DNA from: an uncultured Eubacterium sp.
Lineage (GTDB): Bacteria; Bacillota; Clostridia; Lachnospirales; Lachnospiraceae
DNA: 52,314 bases
Direction: 5' to 3'
Assembly: GCA_934316925.1 (NCBI GenBank)
Contig: CAKREC010000011.1
Coordinates: 1 to 52,314 of the forward strand
Both the position numbers and the translations under genes were made by a program. Positions 34,060 through 41,770 of this stretch are shown here, piece after piece. The notes beneath the pieces were generated by a model. It was not told the DNA's origin, did not search any database, and saw nothing but the letters and a program-made list of their open reading frames with translations. How positions within the stretch are numbered: the first letter of the stretch is position 1; every line of letters starts with the position of its first letter.

Positions 34060-34895
34060 CTTATGTTCCCCCTCTTCGCCTCCTGAATGGCACAACTATT
34101 CTGAACTTCATAATTTTCCGGCAACAAACTGGTAATAACCGGATGTTCGCCACAGACTTTGCAGTGTTTTGCCGGTTCCTGCAACGGTATGATCCTCGTC
34201 TTCATGGTCGCCGCATCAAAGGTATACATTTTTCCTGTCATCAGTTCTCCGACTCCCAGGATATATTTTTGTGCTTCCAGCGCTTGCATCGTCCCGAGAA
34301 TCCCCGGCATCGTTCCTAAAATTCCCGCCTGCGAGCAGCTATCGATGTCCCCTCCTTCCGGAATTTCCTCAAAGACACACCGGTAACACGGTCCCTGCCC
34401 CGGCACATAGGTCATCAGCTGTCCGTAAAATCCACGAACCCCGGCATGACAGAATGGTTTTTTTGCCAGTACACAGGCATCGTTGATCAAAAACTTGCCT
34501 GCAAAATTGTCTACCGCATCGATCACAAAATCGTATTCCGGCAGAATATCCGGCAGATTCTCTGCGGTCGCACGTTCTTTGTACAGGATCGTGTGCACGT
34601 CCGGGTTCATCCGTCCGATCGACTCTGCTGCAGATGTCACCTTCCACTCTCCCACTTTGTCCGTATCATGAATAATCTGACGCTGTAAATTCGACATATC
34701 AACGCGATCCCCGTCCATAATTCCAATCGTTCCGATCCCGGAAGCCGCCAAATACATAAGAGCCGGAGAACCAAGACCTCCAGCACCGATTACCAGTACT
34801 TTTGAAGACAATAGCTTCTTTTGTCCTGCTGCTCCGACTCCTTTTAAAATTATATGACGAGAATACCGCTCTAACTGTTCTTCTGTAAAAGTCAT
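34056..34895 (-). CDS. ThiF/MoeB/HesA-family E1-like adenylyltransferase
   Basis: 279 residues. It has the ATP-binding VLVIGAGGLGSPALMYLAASGIG, MDGDRVDMSNLQRQIIHD (Arg/Gln of the active site), FVIDAVDNFAGK, and two CxxC pairs (CYRCVFEE, CKVCGEHP) that bind zinc. These enzymes adenylate the C-terminal Gly-Gly of ubiquitin-like sulfur carriers (ThiS, MoaD, HcyS) before thiocarboxylation. It lies directly after metY with no thi, moa or carrier gene beside it. The nearest model is the carrier-dependent homocysteine route of Wolinella (HcyF), so the cognate carrier would be encoded elsewhere; the role is inferred from neighbours. A generic MoeB role cannot be excluded. Confidence 0.88.
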   Translation of the reverse strand: MTFTEEQLERYSRHIILKGVGAAGQKKLLSSKVLVIGAGGLGSPALMYLAASGIGTIGIMDGDRVDMSNLQRQIIHDTDKVGEWKVTSAAESIGRMNPDVHTILYKERATAENLPDILPEYDFVIDAVDNFAGKFLINDACVLAKKPFCHAGVRGFYGQLMTYVPGQGPCYRCVFEEIPEGGDIDSCSQAGILGTMPGILGTMQALEAQKYILGVGELMTGKMYTFDAATMKTRIIPLQEPAKHCKVCGEHPVITSLLPENYEVQNSCAIQEAKRGNIS

Positions 34896-34937
34896 AAATA
34901 AAACCTCATTTTCTTTTATTATGGATCAATTACTAAA

Positions 34938-34966
34938 AAACTAGCATATTCTCTTAGTTCTGTCAA
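34938..34966 (-). promoter_or_regulatory. Possible internal promoter before the E1-like gene
   Basis: Minus-strand TTGACA (34961-34966), 17-base spacer, TAGTTT (34938-34943) with an extended TGC. The -35 is perfect and the -10 is poor. Confidence 0.4.
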
Positions 34967-34977
34967 TCATTCTCTGA

Positions 34978-36285
34978 TTACTGAACGGCTTTGAATGCCT
35001 CTTCCAGATCTTCGATAATATCATCGATATTTTCTGTACCGATGGACAAACGGATCGTATTTGGCTTGATTCCCTGATCTGCCAGTTCTTCCTCGTTCAA
35101 CTGGGAATGTGTTGTGCTGGCTGGGTGAATTACCAGAGATTTTACATCGGCAACGTTTGCAAGCAATGAGAACAATTCCAAATTGTCAATAAATTCTTTT
35201 GCTTTCTTGTCATCCCCTTTGATCTCAAAGGTAAAGATAGAACCACCGCCATTTGGGAAATATTTCTTATAAAGTTCCTGCTGTTTTGGATCATCGGAAA
35301 CGGCTGGATGATTTACCTTTTCAACCTGTGGATGGTTGTTCAGATATTCTACTACTTTCAAAGCATTCGATACATGTCTTTCTACGCGCAGAGACAATGT
35401 CTCAAGACCCTGAAGGAAGATAAATGCATGGAATGGAGAAAGCGTAGCACCTGTGTCACGCAGAAGGATCGCACGGATCTTCGTAACAAATGCTGCTGGT
35501 CCTACTGCCTTTGTAAAGCTGATACCATGATAACTTGGGTTTGGTTCGGTAAGAGAAGCAAATTTACCGCTTCCTTCCCAGTCAAATTTACCACTGTCTA
35601 CGATAACACCACCGATTGTTGTACCATGACCACCAATGAACTTTGTTGCGGAATGAACAACAATGTCTGCGCCATACTCAATTGGTCTTACCAGATATGG
35701 TGTTGCAAAGGTATTGTCAATCACCAATGGAATTTTGTTTTCATGTGCAATGGCAGCAATGCTCTCAATATCTACTACATCTGAGTTTGGATTTCCGAGA
35801 GTCTCAATAAAGATTGCTTTTGTGTTTTCCTGTACGGCTGCACGGATCTCATCAAAGTTCTCAGGATCTACAAAAGTAGCTGTGATACCATACTCTGGCA
35901 ATGTGTGTGCCAGCAGGTTGTAAGTTCCACCGTAGATATTCTTTGCTGCTACAATGTGATCTCCGTTGTGTGCCAGATTCTGGATCGTGTAGGAAATTGC
36001 TGCTGCTCCGGATGCAACTGCCAATGCTGCCACACCGCCTTCCAGTGCTGCAATACGCTGTTCAAATACATCCTCGGTCGGGTTGGTCAATCTTCCATAA
36101 ATGTTTCCTGCATCTGACAGACCAAATCTTGCTGCAGCATGCTCGCTGTTGCGGAATACATAGGATGATGTCTGGTAGATCGGAACTGCTCTGGCATCAG
36201 TAACCGGATCCGGATTTTCCTGTCCAACGTGTAACTGTAATGTTTCAAATTTTAAATTTCTTTCTGCTCTTGTCTTTTTACTCAT
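34978..36285 (-). CDS. metY: O-acetylhomoserine sulfhydrylase (aminocarboxypropyltransferase)
   Basis: 435 residues, PLP-dependent Cys/Met metabolism family. It converts O-acetylhomoserine and a sulfide source to homocysteine. Seen: KFETLQLHVGQENPDPVTDARAVPIYQTSSYVF, YGRLTNPTEDVFEQRIAALEGG and the PLP Lys in HSATKFIGGHGTTIGG. The length and these features point to MetY rather than MetB or MetC. Start at 36285 follows GAGG; the ATG at 36300 lacks a ribosome site. Heads the operon with the E1-like and LysR genes. The promoter has a good -10, a poor -35 and two palindromes, as expected for activation by a LysR protein. Confidence 0.95.
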   Translation of the reverse strand: MSKKTRAERNLKFETLQLHVGQENPDPVTDARAVPIYQTSSYVFRNSEHAAARFGLSDAGNIYGRLTNPTEDVFEQRIAALEGGVAALAVASGAAAISYTIQNLAHNGDHIVAAKNIYGGTYNLLAHTLPEYGITATFVDPENFDEIRAAVQENTKAIFIETLGNPNSDVVDIESIAAIAHENKIPLVIDNTFATPYLVRPIEYGADIVVHSATKFIGGHGTTIGGVIVDSGKFDWEGSGKFASLTEPNPSYHGISFTKAVGPAAFVTKIRAILLRDTGATLSPFHAFIFLQGLETLSLRVERHVSNALKVVEYLNNHPQVEKVNHPAVSDDPKQQELYKKYFPNGGGSIFTFEIKGDDKKAKEFIDNLELFSLLANVADVKSLVIHPASTTHSQLNEEELADQGIKPNTIRLSIGTENIDDIIEDLEEAFKAVQ

Positions 36286-36341
36286 ATCTCTATACCTCAT
36301 TTCTGCAATGTGTGATTGCTTGTTTTTTATTTTGTAATTGC

Positions 36342-36372
36342 ATTATATCATATCGGTTTACTATGGTATAGT
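36342..36372 (-). promoter_or_regulatory. metY promoter with proximal LysR-type palindrome
   Basis: Minus-strand TATAAT (36342-36347) with a weak -35 (TATACC). The palindrome ACTAT-GGT-ATAGT (36360-36372) overlaps the -35, centred near -31 from the expected start, the usual place of a LysR activation site. Confidence 0.7.
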
Positions 36373-36384
36373 ACAAAATAAAAA

Positions 36385-36417
36385 TGATTAGTTATAGTTT
36401 TTGACTATAACTAATCA
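36385..36417. promoter_or_regulatory. MET-box-like distal palindrome; also a terminator-like hairpin
   Basis: Perfect 14-bp arms, TGATTAGTTATAGT (36385-36398) and ACTATAACTAATCA (36404-36417), around TTTTG. The core is 14 of 17 identical to the streptococcal MtaR/MetR MET-box (TATAGTTT-N-AAACTATA) and contains T-N11-A. It is centred near -66 from the metY start and 35 bases from the proximal palindrome. It begins two bases after the stop of the DUF3877-like gene and is followed by TTTTTATTTT on the minus strand, so it could also end that transcript. Confidence 0.75.
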
Positions 36418-36418
36418 A

Positions 36419-36934
36419 CTATGCAAGAAGCTTTTCATAGTCTGCTTTTAAAAACCGATGATAGATCGTGTGATTCATCTCTTCTTTGATGCAGTAATAA
36501 TAAGGGTCGATCTGTGGATCCTCAAAATACAATACATAATCAAATCCGGCACTCTCCGGCACTTTGTGGCACTGATAATGATCACTGAACTTTGCAAATA
36601 CTGCCTCTAACTGTTCTTTGTCGCAGTGATGGTCGGTTTGAAACACATGGATAAATGCTTTCAAAAACTCAGATGGTACTTTTTCTTTATGTACATATTC
36701 CACATAATCATCCGGGATCTGGATCTCCAGACGCCCCGCTGAAATCCGGTACTCAAATTCCGGCATTTCTTTTTCCAATACCGGGATCACATCCTGTAGC
36801 GAACCGTCTCCCCACAATGTCCGGATCGTCTCCGGCATATAATATAGCCGGACCGTTTCTTTTGCGTATCCCAGTTTCAGCTGCGCTTCTACGATCTGAT
36901 CTTCAATGTTTTGCCGCAATGAGTTGTTCATCAT
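36419..36934 (-). CDS. DUF3877-like protein, function unknown
   Basis: 171 residues, no membrane segment or signal. It resembles the DUF3877 family of Lachnospiraceae; I am not certain of this. Seen: LYYMPETIRTLWGDGSLQDVIPVLEKEMPEFEYRISAGRLEIQIPDDYVEYVHKE in the first half and FDYVLYFEDPQIDPYYYCIKEEMNHTIYHRFLKADYEKLL at the end. AGGAGG precedes ATG 36934. It lies between the efp terminator and the metY promoter, on the same strand as both but apparently as its own unit. I cannot assign a function. Confidence 0.6.
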   Translation of the reverse strand: MMNNSLRQNIEDQIVEAQLKLGYAKETVRLYYMPETIRTLWGDGSLQDVIPVLEKEMPEFEYRISAGRLEIQIPDDYVEYVHKEKVPSEFLKAFIHVFQTDHHCDKEQLEAVFAKFSDHYQCHKVPESAGFDYVLYFEDPQIDPYYYCIKEEMNHTIYHRFLKADYEKLLA

Positions 36935-36952
36935 GGTACGCCTCCTGACAGA

Positions 36953-37000
36953 AAAGAAAATGACCTCTCCCGGACAGCATGTCCAGGCAGGTCATCTTCT
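36953..37000 (-). terminator. Terminator of efp
   Basis: Minus-strand stem AGAAGATGACCT...AGGTCATTTTCT with an inner TGGACA/TGTCCG and a T-rich exit (TTTTCTTTTC). It lies after the efp stop. Confidence 0.85.
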
Positions 37001-37013
37001 GAAAATTTAAGAA

Positions 37014-37571
37014 TTAAAGTCTCTTCAAATATTCGCCGGTACGAGTGTCAATCTGAATCTTGTCACCCTGGTTTACGAAGATCGGTACTGCAACCTGTGC
37101 ACCTGTCTCAACCGTAGCTGGCTTGGTAACGTTAGTAGCTGTATCACCTTTTACGCCTGGCTCTGTCTCCGTAACTTCCAACTCAGCAAACATCGGTGGC
37201 TCGATTGCGAAAATGTTTCCTTTGTAAGATACCATCTTAACATTGTCATTTTCTTTTACAAATTTCATGGAATCGCCAACTGCTTCTTCTGTCAAAGCGA
37301 TCTGCTCATATGTTTCATTGTCCATGAAGTTGTACATCTCACCATCATTGTATAAATACTGCATCTCTTTTTTATCTATATGAGCCTGTGGATATTTTTC
37401 CTGTGGACGGAATGTCTTCTCAACCACACCACCATCTACAACATTTTTCAATTTGGTACGTACAAAAGCCGCTCCTTTACCAGGTTTAACATGCTGGAAC
37501 TCGATGATCTGATATACAGTTCCATCAATCTCTATTGTCAAACCATTTCTAAAATCTCCTGCTGATACCAT
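37014..37571 (-). CDS. efp: Translation elongation factor P
   Basis: 185 residues, three beta-barrel domains. It relieves ribosome stalling at polyproline. The tip loop [16 protein letters not shown] carries Lys32, the residue modified in Bacillus; the C-terminal signature is [43 protein letters not shown]. Last gene of the yqeG-M24 peptidase-aroDK-efp unit, followed by a terminator. The M24 aminopeptidase-efp pairing is common in Firmicutes. Confidence 0.97.
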   Translation of the reverse strand: MVSAGDFRNGLTIEIDGTVYQIIEFQHVKPGKGAAFVRTKLKNVVDGGVVEKTFRPQEKYPQAHIDKKEMQYLYNDGEMYNFMDNETYEQIALTEEAVGDSMKFVKENDNVKMVSYKGNIFAIEPPMFAELEVTETEPGVKGDTATNVTKPATVETGAQVAVPIFVNQGDKIQIDTRTGEYLKRL

Positions 37572-37639
37572 ACTTTCCTCTCTTTCCGTCGCCTAAACGA
37601 CATTTAAATTCGTACATATCTTTTTTAATTTTATTATAT

Positions 37640-38854
37640 TTAGCAGCATTTTTCAAGTATTTCTTTTGCAATATCGCTGATCATCCGATGATCCGTCTGG
37701 ATCTTCACGGTGGCTGCGCGCTCATAAAACGGTCTGCGCTGATCCATGAGTTCCGAAATTGCCTCTACATTCATCCTGCCCTGAAGCAGCGGTCTTGTAT
37801 CACTGCCGGACACTCTTTGCAAAATGGTTTCCGGCTCTGCGGTCAAAAGTACAACTTCTCCTAATGCCTGCAGTTTTCTCACATTGATCTCACGAAGAGC
37901 CATTCCGCCCCCACAGGACACGATCGACGGCTTCATCAGCCCAAGTTCATCGATCATATCCGTTTCCAGTTTGCGGAAGTATTCTTCTCCTTCTTTGGCA
38001 AAGATTTCCTTGATGCTGCGTCCTTCTTTTTCCTCAATCCACTGATCGGTGTCGATCTCCGGTTTTCCGGACCAGTGCTTAATCTCCTTTGAGATCGTAG
38101 ACTTGCCGACTCCCATAAATCCAATGAGAATGATGTGCTTCTTTCCGCTGTAGATCTTATCAAAAACCTTCTGCATTTCCGATACCTGCACCTGTCCAGG
38201 GGCAGACCCATTGCCGAATGCTCCAAAAGAAACGAAAGAACCATAAAGTCCTCCATACAGTCTGGTAGATCTTCCCAATTCTCCCATCGACATCGTGATG
38301 ATCGGATATTCCGGCTCGCTCTCCTTCATCTTCGCCGTCGCTGATAATAAGCACTCCACATCGTCTTTGCCGGCAGGCATCACAGCGACCTTTCCAACAT
38401 CACAGCCCAACGTTTTTGCCTTTTGCAGCTTCGCTATGATCTGTTCTTCCGACGGAGTGCTGTCAAAATTGTGATAAGATCCGATCGTCTTTGTCACACT
38501 GCCTGCATACTTCTCATTGAGCTGTCTACACTGTGTCTCATCCCGTTCGATCTCAATATCAACATAATCAGCCGTCCCCTGCGCTAAAATTTCTTCAACC
38601 AATGCGAAATAAGAAAAACGGCTGCCTTCCTCTTCGCCGCCTTCCCATCTGGTCCGCAGTGTCACGATCAGTTCTTTGTCTTGTAATATATTCTTTAATT
38701 TCCGGATCACTTCCAAAATCTGATCCTGCTCACCGGCAAAGAAATCCAAGCGCCACTCGACCATCTGAACATCCAGTGCCTGGATTTTTTCTGCCTGCTC
38801 AAGGATCGACCCCATCTCAGTTGCTACAATCGGAACACATATGTTAGGTCTCAT
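37640..38854 (-). CDS. Fused 3-dehydroquinate dehydratase (type I) and shikimate kinase
   Basis: 404 residues in two domains. Residues 1 to about 232 are a type I AroD: IGSYHNFDSTP with His128 and DVGKVAVMP with the Schiff-base Lys155, and an MSMGELGRSTRLYGGLYGS loop. Residues from about 238 are a shikimate kinase: Walker A GFMGVGKST (245-253), EIDTDQWIE (Asp pair), GGG at 315-317 and DTRPLLQG. It would catalyse the third and fifth steps of the shikimate pathway; AroE, at 26554, does the fourth. ATG at 38854 follows the M24 peptidase gene by 11 bases. The order AroD-AroK in one chain is clear from the sequence. Confidence 0.94.
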   Translation of the reverse strand: MRPNICVPIVATEMGSILEQAEKIQALDVQMVEWRLDFFAGEQDQILEVIRKLKNILQDKELIVTLRTRWEGGEEEGSRFSYFALVEEILAQGTADYVDIEIERDETQCRQLNEKYAGSVTKTIGSYHNFDSTPSEEQIIAKLQKAKTLGCDVGKVAVMPAGKDDVECLLSATAKMKESEPEYPIITMSMGELGRSTRLYGGLYGSFVSFGAFGNGSAPGQVQVSEMQKVFDKIYSGKKHIILIGFMGVGKSTISKEIKHWSGKPEIDTDQWIEEKEGRSIKEIFAKEGEEYFRKLETDMIDELGLMKPSIVSCGGGMALREINVRKLQALGEVVLLTAEPETILQRVSGSDTRPLLQGRMNVEAISELMDQRRPFYERAATVKIQTDHRMISDIAKEILEKCC

Positions 38855-38865
38855 CGTCTACCTCC

Positions 38866-39936
38866 TTATCCTTCGATTACCACTAAATCTTTTCTGGAAT
38901 GTGTAATATTTTCGCATCCATCCTCCGTGATCACAACGACATCTTCGATCCGGACACCAAATTCATCCTTAATGTAAATTCCCGGCTCCACCGTGATCAC
39001 CATCCCCGGTTGTATGATCTGATCTTCCCTCGGTGAAAAATTCGGAGATTCATGAATTTCTCTTCCTACCGAATGTCCTAGTGCATGTCCAAAATATTCG
39101 CCATATCCGGCCTCTGCGATCACATTTCTTGCCAGTGCATCAATTTCTTTTCCTGTCATTCCCGGCCGGATCCCGGATAACGCTTTTTCCTGTGCCGCTT
39201 TGACGATATGGTAGACTTGCTTTTGCTTTTCCGATGCCTCTCCTACTGCCACCGTCCTTGTCATATCAGAACAGTACCCCTGATACAAACATCCGAAATC
39301 CATCGTAAGAAAATCTCCCCGGCACAGCTTTTTGTCAGTCGGAACCGCATGCGGCATCGCTGAATGAACCCCACTGGCAGCGATCGTGTCAAAGCTAAGA
39401 CCGTCTGCTCCTGCCCGCTTCATATGATACTCAAGTCTGGCAGCCACTTCCTTTTCGGTCATGCCTTCCCGGATTTCTTTCAAAATCTGTTCAAATGCCA
39501 GATCACCAATCGCCTCTGCTTTTTTGATCTTAGCGATTTCTGCCGCGCTCTTGATCTGACGGCACTTTTGCAAGGCAGCTCCCAACGGGATCAATTCTAC
39601 AGAAAAATTCTCCAATTGTTTTTCAATCTTTTGATACTCTTCCACCGTCATGATCTTGTCTTCAAATCCGAGGCGTTTTGCTGACTGCTCTTTCATCTCA
39701 TCGATCAGTGTCTGATAGTAGCCGCCACTACCATAAGTGATCACTTCAAATTCCGGACACTGCTGCCTGGTTGCGATCGTATACCGGGAGTCCGTTACTA
39801 CATAGGCATGAGCCTTGCTAAAAAGGACATATCCCTCTCCGGTAAATCCGGCAAAGTAAGCCATATTTGCCGGATCTGTCAGTAAAATCCCATCCAAAGA
39901 CTGTTCTTCTAATATTTCACGCCATTTTTGATTCAT
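38866..39936 (-). CDS. M24-family Xaa-Pro aminopeptidase
   Basis: 356 residues. An N-terminal creatinase-like domain (GILLTDPANMAYFAGFTGEGYVL) precedes the pita-bread core with metal ligands in LTMDFGCLYQGYCSDMTRT (two Asp), GHALGHSVGREIHE (His) and TVEPGIYI and VRIEDVVVI (two Glu). It removes N-terminal residues before proline and likely acts in the cytoplasm. It overlaps yqeG by four bases and is followed by aroDK. Confidence 0.95.
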   Translation of the reverse strand: MNQKWREILEEQSLDGILLTDPANMAYFAGFTGEGYVLFSKAHAYVVTDSRYTIATRQQCPEFEVITYGSGGYYQTLIDEMKEQSAKRLGFEDKIMTVEEYQKIEKQLENFSVELIPLGAALQKCRQIKSAAEIAKIKKAEAIGDLAFEQILKEIREGMTEKEVAARLEYHMKRAGADGLSFDTIAASGVHSAMPHAVPTDKKLCRGDFLTMDFGCLYQGYCSDMTRTVAVGEASEKQKQVYHIVKAAQEKALSGIRPGMTGKEIDALARNVIAEAGYGEYFGHALGHSVGREIHESPNFSPREDQIIQPGMVITVEPGIYIKDEFGVRIEDVVVITEDGCENITHSRKDLVVIEG

Positions 39937-40433
39937 TTTCTTTTTCGCCTTTCATATTCTGCCAGAACAATCCATTCCAGCCGCCTCTTTAAAACAATCT
40001 GAATCTCTTCTTTTTTGTCGATCGGGTTTACCAGGATCGTAGGAATTCCCAGTCGTTTCGCTCCCCACACATCGGTAAACAGCTGGTCTCCGACAAAAAG
40101 TGTATTCGTTGGATCCGTCCCCATTTTCTCCATCGCCATCTGGTAGCCTTTCTTCGATGGCTTATGTGCATTGATCACGGTATGGGTCTGGATCTGCTCA
40201 TTAAACTGATTTACCCGCTTTTCTTTGTTGTTCGAGATCAGGCACGTAGCAAGTCCCAGCTCTTTTAAATGGGCAAATAAAGCAATCGCTCTGTCCGTAG
40301 CCGGCTTGCCATGTTCCACTAACGTGTTATCAATGTCAAAAAGCACTCCCCGGATTCCTTTTTCATACCAGTCCTGAAAATCAATCTGGTAAGTACTGTC
40401 TGCCCGATAGTCCGGATAAAATTTTTGAAACAT
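39933..40433 (-). CDS. YqeG-family HAD IIIA phosphatase
   Basis: 166 residues. GVLFDIDNTLVEHGKPATD is HAD motif I, LISNNKEKR motif II, and LFVGDQLFTDVWGAKRLGIPTILVNPI motif IV, with the FYPDYRADSTYQI N-terminus of YqeG. Related proteins include mitochondrial phosphatidylglycerophosphate phosphatase; in bacteria it sits near aroE and yqeH. Here it heads the unit with the M24 peptidase, aroDK and efp. Substrate is not known. Confidence 0.92.
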   Translation of the reverse strand: MFQKFYPDYRADSTYQIDFQDWYEKGIRGVLFDIDNTLVEHGKPATDRAIALFAHLKELGLATCLISNNKEKRVNQFNEQIQTHTVINAHKPSKKGYQMAMEKMGTDPTNTLFVGDQLFTDVWGAKRLGIPTILVNPIDKKEEIQIVLKRRLEWIVLAEYERRKRK

Positions 40434-40469
40434 ATCTCCTTTTCGTAACCCTTTCTCCCCTTGACATCC

Positions 40470-41768
40470 TTATTTACTTATGGATTTTAAGTGGGTGATA
40501 AACTGTTCTGCAACACGGCCGGAATAACCGCCATTGCGAATGCTCCAGGCATTCGCCTGCATTAAGATCTCCTCTTCACTCAATGTGATCTCCGGATTTT
40601 CCTTTGCCAGTCCAAGAATGATCTCATCAAATGCTTTTTTCTGCGGCCGCATAAAGTTGATGCTGACACCAAATCGTGCTACCAATGACAACTTCTCCTG
40701 CATCGTGTCTGAACGGTGCAATTCGTCCTGAGACATATCCGAGCGGTCACTCCAGGTTTCACGGATCAGATGACGCCGGTTCGAAGTCGCATAGATCAAT
40801 ACATTGTCCGGTTTAACTTCCAATCCACCCTCGATCACTGCTTTCAGATATTTATACTCAATCTCAAATTCCTCAAAGGAAAGGTCATCCATATAAATAA
40901 TAAACTTATAGTTGCGGTTTTTCACCTGTTCAATAATGGTGGAAAGATCCTGAAACTGATGCTTATATACTTCGATCAGCCGCAGACCCTGATCATAATA
41001 TCTATTTAAGATCGCTTTGATGCAGGTTGATTTGCCGGTTCCACTGTCTCCGTAGAGCAGACAGTTATTGGCTGGTCTTCCTTCTACAAAAGCTTCTGTA
41101 TTATCAATCAACTGCTGTTTCTGTGTCTCATAACCGATCAAATGCTCCAGCTGTACATCACTGGTGTGTGTGATCGGCGCTAAAACCATCTTTTCGCCCT
41201 CATGTGTGACACGAAATGCTTTGTTTAATCCAAATTTACCAACACCATAATTGCGATAGAAATCCGTTACGATCCGGAAGAAATCATTTCCATCTTTGGC
41301 ATCCAGCAAATTGCAGCGAAGCTCCTTTACTTTTTCACTGACACTTTTATTGTATGTGTTTTCTGCCTTTGCCATCGAATGATAGTTCTGTAAAATAGAA
41401 AAGCAGGATACCGAAAGTTTTTCTTCCCATGCCTGAAAATCAAAATGGAATAAACGGTAAAATACTTCCATATCTTTTTTTACAATTTCATTTACCGAAG
41501 CATTTTCTGCGGCTCCGACTGTCTCACAGATAATGCTGAACGGATTTTCATTTGTTGCCAGAATGTACGCAATATAGCACTGCCACAAATTCTGGTCAAA
41601 TCCATATTTGGTAGCCAGATCCAAAAGACGGTAGATCTCGTCATAAATACCACGGATCTGCTGCTCTTTTGGCATTGTATCGTTGGCATATAAATTTCCA
41701 AGATTTTTAAGTATACTGTCCTCTCCCAGATTTCCATACATGATAAGTTGTGCTGTTTCTTTGTTCAT
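40470..41768 (-). CDS. AAA-type ATPase, DUF815-like
   Basis: 432 residues. A helical N-terminal half (about 1-195) without assignment is followed by an AAA core: Walker A YGDSGTGKST (240-248), Walker B KFIIYMDDLSFEE and sensor-like IYATSNRRHLI, then an Arg-rich MSQDELHRSDTMQEKLSLVARFG motif typical of DUF815. Function is unknown for the family. It starts two bases after the stop of another ATPase gene; both follow argS closely. No phage, nuclease or toxin gene is beside it. Confidence 0.88.
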   Translation of the reverse strand: MNKETAQLIMYGNLGEDSILKNLGNLYANDTMPKEQQIRGIYDEIYRLLDLATKYGFDQNLWQCYIAYILATNENPFSIICETVGAAENASVNEIVKKDMEVFYRLFHFDFQAWEEKLSVSCFSILQNYHSMAKAENTYNKSVSEKVKELRCNLLDAKDGNDFFRIVTDFYRNYGVGKFGLNKAFRVTHEGEKMVLAPITHTSDVQLEHLIGYETQKQQLIDNTEAFVEGRPANNCLLYGDSGTGKSTCIKAILNRYYDQGLRLIEVYKHQFQDLSTIIEQVKNRNYKFIIYMDDLSFEEFEIEYKYLKAVIEGGLEVKPDNVLIYATSNRRHLIRETWSDRSDMSQDELHRSDTMQEKLSLVARFGVSINFMRPQKKAFDEIILGLAKENPEITLSEEEILMQANAWSIRNGGYSGRVAEQFITHLKSISK

Positions 41769-41770
41769 AA

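Noticed and set aside
34896..34977. Sulfur-carrier (ThiS/HcyS-like) gene between metY and the E1-like gene
   Set aside because: Only 82 bases, no open frame ending in Gly-Gly on either strand.
40462..40467. Plus-strand TTGACA
   Set aside because: No -10 at a suitable distance and all genes there are on the minus strand.
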